The position numbers and the translations under genes are program-made. Below the pieces are notes generated by a model. The model saw nothing but the letters and a program-made list of their open reading frames with translations, did no database searches and was not told the origin of the DNA. A stretch of 64,000 nucleotides of DNA. It comes from Bacteroidia bacterium (GTDB lineage: Bacteria; Bacteroidota; Bacteroidia; B-17B0; Aurantibacillaceae). This document shows, one piece after another, positions 26,821 to 34,495 of this stretch (its first letter is position 1; each line of letters starts with the position of its first letter). The stretch lies in contig JALHRL010000012.1 in NCBI GenBank assembly GCA_022841465.1, positions 37,046 through 101,045 of the forward strand. Reading direction: 5' to 3'.

Positions 26821-27585
26821 TTGAAAAAAGATACTAACATACTGAATGAGTTTAAAGCAATTGATATATCAGAAATAAATAAAAACTCATTTCTAGATAG
26901 GAAAGACACGAAATTTTTTATACCGGAAGAGAAAATAAATGAATTTTTAGAACGAATTAAATTAAACTATTTGATTTTACAAGTAAACGGCGCAAGGCTT
27001 GGCGAATATGAAACCCACTATTTTGACACTCCTGATTTAACACTTTACAAAAATCATCACCATGGAAAACTAAACAGATATAAAATCAGAATAAGAACAT
27101 ACGTTAACAGCGCACTTTCTTTTTTAGAAGTTAAATTTAAAAGCAATAAAGGAAGAACAGTAAAATCAAGAATAAAATATAATATATTAAATAAGTTAAA
27201 CGAAACAGCATTAAATTTTATAAAAGAAAATGGATTTAAAAACCCAGAACTACTCGTTCCATCAGTAATAATTAATTACAGAAGAATTACCCTTTTAGAA
27301 AAAAACTTACTAGAAAAAATAACCATTGATACTTGCCTTCACTTTAAAAACAACAACACTTCTAAGAGTATTGATAATATAGCCATTATTGAAATTAAAC
27401 AACACAATAAACTGATTTCTGACGCAGTAATGAATTTGAAAAAAATGGGAATAAAGCCTGTTTCAATCAGTAAATACTGTTTAGCTATAATTAGTTTGTA
27501 TCCTAATGTTGCTAAAAACAATTTTAAGCCTAAATTGCATCAACTAAATAAAATACGAAATGACAGATTTATTTATTCAGCTTAG
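26821..27585 (+). CDS. VTC-domain polyphosphate-polymerase-like protein
   Basis: A 254-residue protein of the VTC family, named after the yeast vacuolar polyphosphate polymerase, with a tunnel-shaped fold related to CYTH enzymes. Visible features are SFLDRKDTKFFIP at 23-35, THYFDTPDLTLY at 65-76, the basic strand YKIRIRTY at 87-94, LEVKFKSNKGRTVKSR at 102-117 and IAIIEIKQ near residue 191; these basic and acidic strand residues would line the tunnel. The start is a TTG at 26821, since no ATG in frame lies before the conserved RKDTKF motif. It overlaps the next gene (DUF4956) by 26 bases, a pairing I know from other Bacteroidota. Polyphosphate synthesis is likely but not proven for bacterial members. 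Confidence 0.8.
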   Translation: MKKDTNILNEFKAIDISEINKNSFLDRKDTKFFIPEEKINEFLERIKLNYLILQVNGARLGEYETHYFDTPDLTLYKNHHHGKLNRYKIRIRTYVNSALSFLEVKFKSNKGRTVKSRIKYNILNKLNETALNFIKENGFKNPELLVPSVIINYRRITLLEKNLLEKITIDTCLHFKNNNTSKSIDNIAIIEIKQHNKLISDAVMNLKKMGIKPVSISKYCLAIISLYPNVAKNNFKPKLHQLNKIRNDRFIYSA

Positions 27586-28213
27586 TATAATCGACGAAAA
27601 TGTTGCCACTGGTGTGGAAGCATTACAGAAGTTATCAATAAAACTTTTAGCAAGAATTGTAATTGATCTTATTTCTGCATTTTTTTTAATCAGGTACGTT
27701 TACTTTGCATTTCATAAACGCAGCGAATTATTCTTTACGTTCTTTATGTTTAACATTGTTATTTTTTTAATATGCTTTTTGTTAAATAAAGTTGATTTAA
27801 GTATGGGCGCTGCATTTGGTTTGTTTGCGGTTTTTAGCATGTTAAGATACAGAACAGAAGATATTAGCATAAAAGATATGACCTATATTTTTTTACTAAT
27901 TGCAATTGGACTAATAAATGCAGTAGGTAAAATAAAAGGCGCTGGTGATTTATATGAATATGTTTTTCTAGGAGGAATTAACTTTTTAATTATAACTATT
28001 GCCTACTTACTTGAAAGTAAATTAATTTTTAAGAAAGAAGCAGTACAGATAATTATTTATGATAATATTGAACTAATAAAATCCGGAAATAATGCTTTGC
28101 TAATAGAAGATTTAAAAAACAGAACCGGATTAAACATTCATCGTATTTCTATTGGCAAAATAGATTTCTTAAAAGATGCGACTCAAATAAAAGTTTACTA
28201 TTACGAAAGTTAA
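27560..28213 (+). CDS. DUF4956 membrane protein
   Basis: A 217-residue inner-membrane protein. Four hydrophobic segments lie at about residues 30-48, 56-75, 80-93 and 106-150, followed by a cytoplasmic C-terminal domain of ~65 residues (IIYDNIELI, LLIEDLKNRTGLNI, IKVYYYES). The stretch LSMGAAFGLFAVFSMLRYRTE is the hallmark of DUF4956. It overlaps the VTC-domain gene by 26 bases, so the two are probably made together and may form one complex, perhaps moving or positioning polyphosphate at the membrane. That role is inference from pairing only. No terminator is visible in the 176 bases downstream, and I see nothing else there apart from the next gene's promoter. Confidence 0.8.
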   Translation: MTDLFIQLSIIDENVATGVEALQKLSIKLLARIVIDLISAFFLIRYVYFAFHKRSELFFTFFMFNIVIFLICFLLNKVDLSMGAAFGLFAVFSMLRYRTEDISIKDMTYIFLLIAIGLINAVGKIKGAGDLYEYVFLGGINFLIITIAYLLESKLIFKKEAVQIIIYDNIELIKSGNNALLIEDLKNRTGLNIHRISIGKIDFLKDATQIKVYYYES

Positions 28214-28343
28214 TTTCCATTAAAACCAATCTCAACATCAACTTTTCCTAAATTTTAGTTTTTTAGAATATAGCATCTTTACTATTACTCAACTCATATC
28301 TAACGTTAAAAGAATTTTAAGATATTAATTCGTTTACCTTTTG

Positions 28344-28373
28344 TTGCGTAAACAAAGAAATTTTATATATTCG
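28344..28373 (+). promoter_or_regulatory. Putative promoter of the 28390 secreted-protein gene
   Basis: TTG at 28344-28346, a 19-base spacer and TATATTCG at 28366-28373, one mismatch from TAnnTTTG. The start codon is 16 bases downstream. Confidence 0.5.
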
Positions 28374-28389
28374 TGTCAAAATTCGGAAA

Positions 28390-31089
28390 ATGAAAAAAAT
28401 ATTCAGTACACTGTGCATTCTTATTTTTTTGCAAACAAAATTATTTTCTCAAAGCACAATTAATTTAAATTGGTTAAGTGGTTATGGTGAAGCTTCCAAT
28501 TCTGATATAATTAATTCTTCTACAGTAGATAACAATGGAAATGTTTATGTAACTGGCAGGTTTTTAGGGGTTGTTGATTTTGATCCAAGTCCAACTGCGT
28601 CACAAACCTTTACAGCATCAAACGTTAATGCCTTTGTTGGAAAATATTCGCCTACAGGTAATTTAATTTGGGTAAGGGTGTTTTCCGGTCCCGGCATTTC
28701 AACTGGTTTATCCGTTGATTATAATTTAACTACCAATGAAGTATTAATAGCGGGTACATTTGGTGGTGGAATAATTGATTTTAATCCTTCCGTTCCTAAT
28801 ACTAACACATTTAGTCCGATAAGCATTAGTACCGATATGTTTATTGTAAAATACAGTATGAATGGATCTTATGTAAATATGATTAGAATTGGGAGTTCTG
28901 ATTCAAACTTTAATAACGTTTCTATAAAAAATGCTCCTTCCGGTGGTTTTGTTGTAGTTGGTGCGGTTAGTTCAGACACCAACAACCCTGTTCAATTCGA
29001 TCCAATTGGGCCAGGTATTTTACTCACTAATGCTTCTTCCTCTGATGATGGATTTATTGCAAGTTACGCAGCAAATTGGGTGGCGAACTGGGCTCAATTA
29101 ATTGGTAGCTTTAACGCCGATGGAGTTTTTGGGGTAGATATAGATGCATCAGGCAATATTTATACCTGCGGAAATTACCAATTAAGTACTGATTTTAATC
29201 CTGCATTTACACCAACCGTTTCAACAGCTATTGGCTTTTATGATATGTTTATTGCGAAATATAACGGCAGTAATGGTCAACTAGTATGGTTAAATACAAT
29301 GGGTGATATGGATGAAGAAACCGCTTGGCGAGTAAAATTAGATGGTCAAAATAATCTTGTGGTTACAGCAATTATGGAAAGTGCTTCGTTTGACGCAGAT
29401 CCAAGCCCCACTGGCACTCTAACATTAAACAAACAAGGTACAGGCCAATTAGATATGTTTATTGGAAAGTATGCTGCCTCAACCGGCTCTTTGGTTTGGG
29501 CAAAAAATGCAGGTGGGGTTGGTACAGTTTTAATTACTGATTTAACCATAGATTCTCAAAACAATATTTACACATGTGGGTTTTTTAATCAAAACGTAAA
29601 TTTTGATTTTCTTTCTTCAGCATTAACTTTAACTACAATTACACCTAGTGGGTATGATATGTATGTGGCAAAATATAAACCAGATGCCAGTCTTGATTTT
29701 GCGCAGAATTTCGGCGGTTCAACTTCAAACGGTTGTCGTGCTAACTCTATAAGATTAGGAAATAATAATTCGATTTTTCTTTCTGGTATTTATCAAGGTA
29801 CTACAAATGTTGATCCCGTATCTGTAAATAATTTACCGGTATTTGGTGGGATAGATATGTTTTTGGTTAATTACACACAATGCATTGCTGCAGATATTGC
29901 TACCCTAAGTACAACCAACGCCTCTGTTTGTGCAAATGGAAGTATTGTTTTATCTATTGCAAATGGCAATTTAAACTCGGCAACTAATTGGGTTTGGGCC
30001 AGCACTGTTTGTGGTACTACACCAATAGGCACAGGCACATCCATTACAGTTTCCCCGGTTATTAATACTAATTATTTTGTACGTGGTGAAGGCGGCTGTG
30101 TTACACCCGGAGCTTGCGCAAGTGTTGCGGTAAATGTTGTTCCCTTAACAGAAATTTACGGTCAGGTTTCAACTGCTTCTGTTAATCCGGTGAGCAGTGG
30201 CCTGGTTATTCTTTACAAAGTAGAACAAGGTTATACCATGTGGGATTCTGCAACTTACCAAAACATTCAAGCAGGTGGTAACTTTACTTTTACTGCAGTA
30301 AATTCAGGTACCTATATTTTGCTTGCGCAACCTACTTCAAACACCTTGCAAAATACATATGCTCCAAATGCAATTGGCTGGAAAAACGCGCAAACATTCT
30401 TTCATGGATGTCAATCAAACACTGTAAAAAATGTAGATATTATTCCTATTACCAATTTAGGAGGTGGACCGGGAATAATAAAGGGGAAAATATTTGAAGG
30501 TGTAGGTTATGGAAACAGAAGCACATCTGTATTAGCACCGGGTAATCCTATTGGAGGGTTAACCATTAAAGCCGGCAGAAACCCAGGTGGTGATGTGGTA
30601 GCGCAAGGCAGAACAGATGCAAGTGGTGAATATACTTTAAGCGGATTATCTGCTGATGTGCCAAATGAAACATTTTTTGTATATGTTGACATTCCGGGTT
30701 TAGACACGAATGGAACTTACCACATGGCAATTGTTACTGGTAGTTTAGTACATCAAGGAAAAGATTTTGTAGTAGATTCTATGTTTATTCATCCGCATAC
30801 TTATGTAGGTGTACAAGAAATGAATATTGATAATGTACAAATTAATGTATATCCAAATCCTGCCAGCAATGTATTAAATTTTGATTTTGGAAACTTAAGC
30901 AATCAAACTGCGGAAATAACAGTGGTAGATATGCTTGGGAATATTATAGAATCTACCCTGTTTAATATAGATGAGCAGAGTAATAGAAAAAAGCAATTAA
31001 ATATAAACGCTTATAATAATGGAATTTACTTTGTAGGTGTTAAAATAAATAACTTCGAAAGAAAAATTAAAATAATTAAAGCAGATTAA
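28390..31089 (+). CDS. Secreted SBBP-type repeat protein with T9SS sorting domain
   Basis: An 899-residue exported protein. A signal peptide (KKIFSTLCILIFLQTKLFSQ) ends near residue 21. Residues ~25-500 are six or more SBBP-like blades of the form DNNGNVYVTGRF ... DFDPSPT ... AFVGKYSPTGNLIWVR, a propeller common in Bacteroidota surface proteins. Residues ~500-585 look Ig-like (SVCANGSIVLSIANGN). Residues ~587-812 form a beta-rich module that also occurs in the 34496-37102 protein, with the same NPIGGLTIKAGRNPGGD core. The tail from ~820 is a T9SS type A domain (VYPNPASNVLNFDF, LNINAYNNGIYFVGV, RKIKIIKAD). Its ligand is unknown. Confidence 0.87.
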   Translation: MKKIFSTLCILIFLQTKLFSQSTINLNWLSGYGEASNSDIINSSTVDNNGNVYVTGRFLGVVDFDPSPTASQTFTASNVNAFVGKYSPTGNLIWVRVFSGPGISTGLSVDYNLTTNEVLIAGTFGGGIIDFNPSVPNTNTFSPISISTDMFIVKYSMNGSYVNMIRIGSSDSNFNNVSIKNAPSGGFVVVGAVSSDTNNPVQFDPIGPGILLTNASSSDDGFIASYAANWVANWAQLIGSFNADGVFGVDIDASGNIYTCGNYQLSTDFNPAFTPTVSTAIGFYDMFIAKYNGSNGQLVWLNTMGDMDEETAWRVKLDGQNNLVVTAIMESASFDADPSPTGTLTLNKQGTGQLDMFIGKYAASTGSLVWAKNAGGVGTVLITDLTIDSQNNIYTCGFFNQNVNFDFLSSALTLTTITPSGYDMYVAKYKPDASLDFAQNFGGSTSNGCRANSIRLGNNNSIFLSGIYQGTTNVDPVSVNNLPVFGGIDMFLVNYTQCIAADIATLSTTNASVCANGSIVLSIANGNLNSATNWVWASTVCGTTPIGTGTSITVSPVINTNYFVRGEGGCVTPGACASVAVNVVPLTEIYGQVSTASVNPVSSGLVILYKVEQGYTMWDSATYQNIQAGGNFTFTAVNSGTYILLAQPTSNTLQNTYAPNAIGWKNAQTFFHGCQSNTVKNVDIIPITNLGGGPGIIKGKIFEGVGYGNRSTSVLAPGNPIGGLTIKAGRNPGGDVVAQGRTDASGEYTLSGLSADVPNETFFVYVDIPGLDTNGTYHMAIVTGSLVHQGKDFVVDSMFIHPHTYVGVQEMNIDNVQINVYPNPASNVLNFDFGNLSNQTAEITVVDMLGNIIESTLFNIDEQSNRKKQLNINAYNNGIYFVGVKINNFERKIKIIKAD

Positions 31090-31114
31090 ACTTTAATACC
31101 AATAACTAATACTT

Positions 31115-31166
31115 CATCTGTTAGAGACGAACGCAAAGCGTTGTCTCAATCGTGACACTAACGATG
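31115..31166. repeat. Bulged intergenic palindrome between convergent genes
   Basis: The outer arms CATC-T-GTTAG (31115-31124) and CTAACGATG (31158-31166) pair with one bulged base. Inside, GAGAC-G-AACGC (31124-31134) pairs with GCGTTGTCTC (31138-31147) around an AAA loop, also with a one-base bulge. There is no T-tract on either side, so it is not an ordinary intrinsic terminator. It fills much of the 102-base gap between convergent genes. Confidence 0.6.
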
Positions 31167-31191
31167 CTGTTGGTGTTTTCAACTTTGTAAA

Positions 31192-34100
31192 TTAAAGGCG
31201 AATACCTATAATACAAACATCATCAACCTGTTCTAAATTATTTTTCCATAATTTAAAAGTTTGATGTATTAGTTCTTTTTGATCATTCATGGATAAGTGA
31301 ATGTTTTCCTTTAATAATTTTTGCATATTGGAAACCATAAACTTTTTACCTCTTGGTCCACCAAACTGGTCAGCAAAACCATCACTAAAAATATACATAG
31401 TATCTCCCTTTGTTGTATTCACACTGTGTGCTTCATAACTTCTTTGCTCCTCTAACTCTAAACCACCTATAGGAAACTTATTTGGTTTAATTACTTCTAA
31501 TTCATAATTTTTATCTTTCCTAAATATCCAAAGCGGTCTATTAGCTCCTGAAAATTCAATTGTATCTGAATTTTCGTTTATAGAACAAAGTGCAATGTCC
31601 ATTCCATCACGTCGCTCATTATTGTCATTAGAATTTTGATGAAGCGCCTTTTTAACTCCTTTATGTAATTCTAACAATACATTTCCCGGATTAGTGATGT
31701 TACGTTGATTAATAATTTCATTTAATAAATTATTTCCAACAATACTCATAAATGCACCTGGTACACCATGCCCGGTGCAATCAGCAGCCGCAATAAATCG
31801 TTTTCCGTTATGGCCAGAAAACCAAAAGAAATCTCCGCTTACAATATCCTTTGGCAAATACAAAATAAAACAATTCTCAAATGCTCTTTCTGTTTCTTCT
31901 AGTGCGGGCAACAAAGCCTCTTGAATGTTTTTTGCATATTTTATACTATCGGTTATCTCATGGTTTTTATTTTCAATTTCAGCTTTCTGTTCAATTACTT
32001 CTTTATTAATAATTTCTACTTTTTCCTTTTCTTCTCTTAATTCACGGGTTCTTTCATTTACAACGCGCTCTAACTTTTGTTTATCTGCCTTTAGTTTTCG
32101 TGTTTTTAAATAGTTATAAGAAATAACACCTCCTGCTAAACTTAAAGCACAAATAGTATAAAACCAGGCTGTTTTATACCAAGGTGGTAATATTTCAAAA
32201 GCAAAGCTTGCTGCATTTTCATTCCAAACACCATCGTTGTTCATTGATTTTACCATGAATGTATATGTGCCGGGTGGTAAAGATGGATAGGTAACTTCAT
32301 TTTTAGAAACATCAGGCGTCCATGTTTCATCTAAACCCTTCAACATGTATTTATACATTACTTTTTCCGGAGCCAATAAACTAATACCAATGTATTTAAA
32401 AGTTAAATTATTTTTAGTATAGGAAAGTATAAGATTTTTTGGCAATAAACTAATAGAATCCACTCCACTTGTATAAGGCATAATATCTTCTTGCCCATAA
32501 AATAATTTTACATCGCTTATTAATAAACTTGGCTCTAGTTTGTTTTTAAAATCAAGTTTAGGATTATAAATTTCAAGACCTTTAATAGTTCCAATTAATA
32601 TTCTTCCATCTTTAGAAATAAAACTTGCATTGGCATTTGATTCTAAATTTAATAAACCATCATCTTTTCCTAAGTGCTTTAGTTCATTTTTATTATTGTA
32701 AAAACTTTTAATATTTAAAATATCAACACCGTTATTTGATCCAATATATAAATTATCATTTTTATCAATATTCAAAAAATTAATGAAACCGCTAGTATAC
32801 CCGTGCTTTTTAGAAATTTTTGAAAACACACCGTAATTGTATAAAAACAATCCTTCCGATGTACCTAACCATAAATTTTTCTTTGAATCGAGAACGGCAC
32901 AAATAACGCGTGAATTTATAAAACCGTTTTTGTTATCATAACGTACAACCTTTTCACCATCATAAATTAAAATACCGTTTTCGGTACCAAAAACCATTCT
33001 ACCGAATTTATCTTCTAAAATAAATAAAATAAGTAAATGAAAGCCATCTTCCGTATTAGAATTAACTTTAGTTATAGGTTTAATAATATTGTCAGATAAG
33101 ACAAAAACGCCTTCGTTGGTGCCAATCCACAAATCTCCTTTTGAATCTTTGTGCAAACAATACACATATTTACTTCTTATCTTTTCATCCTGAAAGATGG
33201 TAAATTTATCATTCAAAAAATAACACAAGCCTTCGTTGGTGCCAAAATAAACTTTACCGTCTTTATCTGCTAAAATGGTGTTAATATTGTTATCAGGTAG
33301 CTGATTCTTCCCTCCGGCTGTTTTGGCTTTGAAACTTACTACATCTTGTTTATTAATACGAGCCAAGCCATTGCTGCTCAGTGCCAGCCATAGGTTTCCA
33401 TCAATATCTTCACCAACAGCATTTACATAATTATCTAACAAACCATTTGCCTTGGTATAATACATAAACTTATGGTTCACAAATTTAAAAACACCTGCAC
33501 CGTCTGTTCCTATCCAAATATTTCCTTCACGGTCTTTTATCATAGAAATGATAGGGTTGTTGGTGAGGCCGTTTCTGGAATTGTAACTACCTGTTGGTTT
33601 ATTGCCTTTAAAATCAAATGAAAAAATTCCGAAACTAAAAGAACCGAAAAAATATTCTGTGTCGCTAAGCGGTGCAATACAGCTATAAGAATTATTGGTG
33701 TTAGAAGGTATTGCAGATACTTCCGAAACTTTAAAATCAGAATTAATTGTATTTAAGCCCGTACGTGTTCCCACTAAAACAGATCCATCTTTTCTTTCAT
33801 AAAAAGAAAAAATAAATTCACTTAACATACCTTGTTCTAAAGAAAATTGCTGAAAACTGTTTTTACTTTTATCATAAAAAATTACTCCGTTTTGAAAAGT
33901 TCCAAACCAAATGTTTCCTTTTTTATCAATTAATATTGTATAAACGGTGCTGGAGTTTAACGCTTCATTTTTATCAAATTGTATAATCTTTCCGTTTTCA
34001 TAAATAAATACTCCCTTTTGGGTTCCTATCCAAACTTTGCTTTCATCAAATGCTAATTTGTAAATCCAAGGATTTTTAAGTCCGTTTTTTTCATCAAAAT

Positions 34101-34434
34101 TTTTAAACTCAAAATGATTATATACACTTAAGCCTTTACTTGTTCCAAAAAACATGTTTCCATTACTGCCTTCCAATACTGAAAAAACAACATCGTTAAT
34201 TAAACCATCATTAGAATTAAGTGTATGAAATTTATTGCCGTCAAATTTAGCAACACCTCCACTATTTGTTCCGAACCAAACATAGCCCTTCGAGTCTTGA
34301 AAAATTGAAAGCACCTGTGATTGAGGTAAACCGTGCTCTGTATTGTAGTTTTTAAAATTATACGTTTGCGAATTACTTGTTTGGTTTAAAAAAACAAGTA
34401 CAAATAAAAAATATAGAACTTTTAACCTCAACAT
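31192..34434 (-). CDS. Two-component-propeller sensor with SpoIIE/PP2C phosphatase output
   Basis: A 1080-residue membrane sensor. After a signal peptide ending near SNSQ (~23), residues ~25-690 contain many two-component-regulator propeller repeats (such as GYVWFGTNSGGVAKFDG and GDLWIGTNEGVFVL). A Y_Y_Y-type beta-sandwich with LPPGTYTFMVKSMNNDG follows (~690-745), then one membrane helix (~756-775), a coiled coil (~780-840), and a C-terminal PP2C/SpoIIE domain. The phosphatase metal-binding motifs DIVSGDFFWF, DCTGHGVPGAFMS, FSDGFAD and QVDDVCIIG are intact. It probably reads a periplasmic signal and dephosphorylates a Ser/Thr-phosphorylated partner such as an anti-sigma-factor antagonist, but no such gene is adjacent. 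No histidine-kinase domain is present. Confidence 0.9.
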   Translation of the reverse strand: MLRLKVLYFLFVLVFLNQTSNSQTYNFKNYNTEHGLPQSQVLSIFQDSKGYVWFGTNSGGVAKFDGNKFHTLNSNDGLINDVVFSVLEGSNGNMFFGTSKGLSVYNHFEFKNFDEKNGLKNPWIYKLAFDESKVWIGTQKGVFIYENGKIIQFDKNEALNSSTVYTILIDKKGNIWFGTFQNGVIFYDKSKNSFQQFSLEQGMLSEFIFSFYERKDGSVLVGTRTGLNTINSDFKVSEVSAIPSNTNNSYSCIAPLSDTEYFFGSFSFGIFSFDFKGNKPTGSYNSRNGLTNNPIISMIKDREGNIWIGTDGAGVFKFVNHKFMYYTKANGLLDNYVNAVGEDIDGNLWLALSSNGLARINKQDVVSFKAKTAGGKNQLPDNNINTILADKDGKVYFGTNEGLCYFLNDKFTIFQDEKIRSKYVYCLHKDSKGDLWIGTNEGVFVLSDNIIKPITKVNSNTEDGFHLLILFILEDKFGRMVFGTENGILIYDGEKVVRYDNKNGFINSRVICAVLDSKKNLWLGTSEGLFLYNYGVFSKISKKHGYTSGFINFLNIDKNDNLYIGSNNGVDILNIKSFYNNKNELKHLGKDDGLLNLESNANASFISKDGRILIGTIKGLEIYNPKLDFKNKLEPSLLISDVKLFYGQEDIMPYTSGVDSISLLPKNLILSYTKNNLTFKYIGISLLAPEKVMYKYMLKGLDETWTPDVSKNEVTYPSLPPGTYTFMVKSMNNDGVWNENAASFAFEILPPWYKTAWFYTICALSLAGGVISYNYLKTRKLKADKQKLERVVNERTRELREEKEKVEIINKEVIEQKAEIENKNHEITDSIKYAKNIQEALLPALEETERAFENCFILYLPKDIVSGDFFWFSGHNGKRFIAAADCTGHGVPGAFMSIVGNNLLNEIINQRNITNPGNVLLELHKGVKKALHQNSNDNNERRDGMDIALCSINENSDTIEFSGANRPLWIFRKDKNYELEVIKPNKFPIGGLELEEQRSYEAHSVNTTKGDTMYIFSDGFADQFGGPRGKKFMVSNMQKLLKENIHLSMNDQKELIHQTFKLWKNNLEQVDDVCIIGIRL

Positions 34435-34450
34435 AATAAATAAAAAAAAT

Positions 34451-34476
34451 AAAAGCCGGCTTATTAGCTGGCTTTT
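34451..34476 (-). terminator. Terminator after the 34496-37102 gene
   Basis: A 10-bp stem with one mismatch on the minus strand (34451-34460 with 34467-34476) and a 6-base loop. On the minus strand it runs into a long T-rich stretch. It lies 19 bases beyond the stop codon and separates this gene from the sensor gene downstream. Confidence 0.75.
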
Positions 34477-34495
34477 AATTATCTAAAAGAATTTT

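Noticed and set aside
28390..31089. Repeats in the SBBP-type gene as a CRISPR or satellite
   Set aside because: The repetition is at the protein level with diverged DNA and keeps the reading frame, so it is a beta-propeller, not a DNA repeat array.
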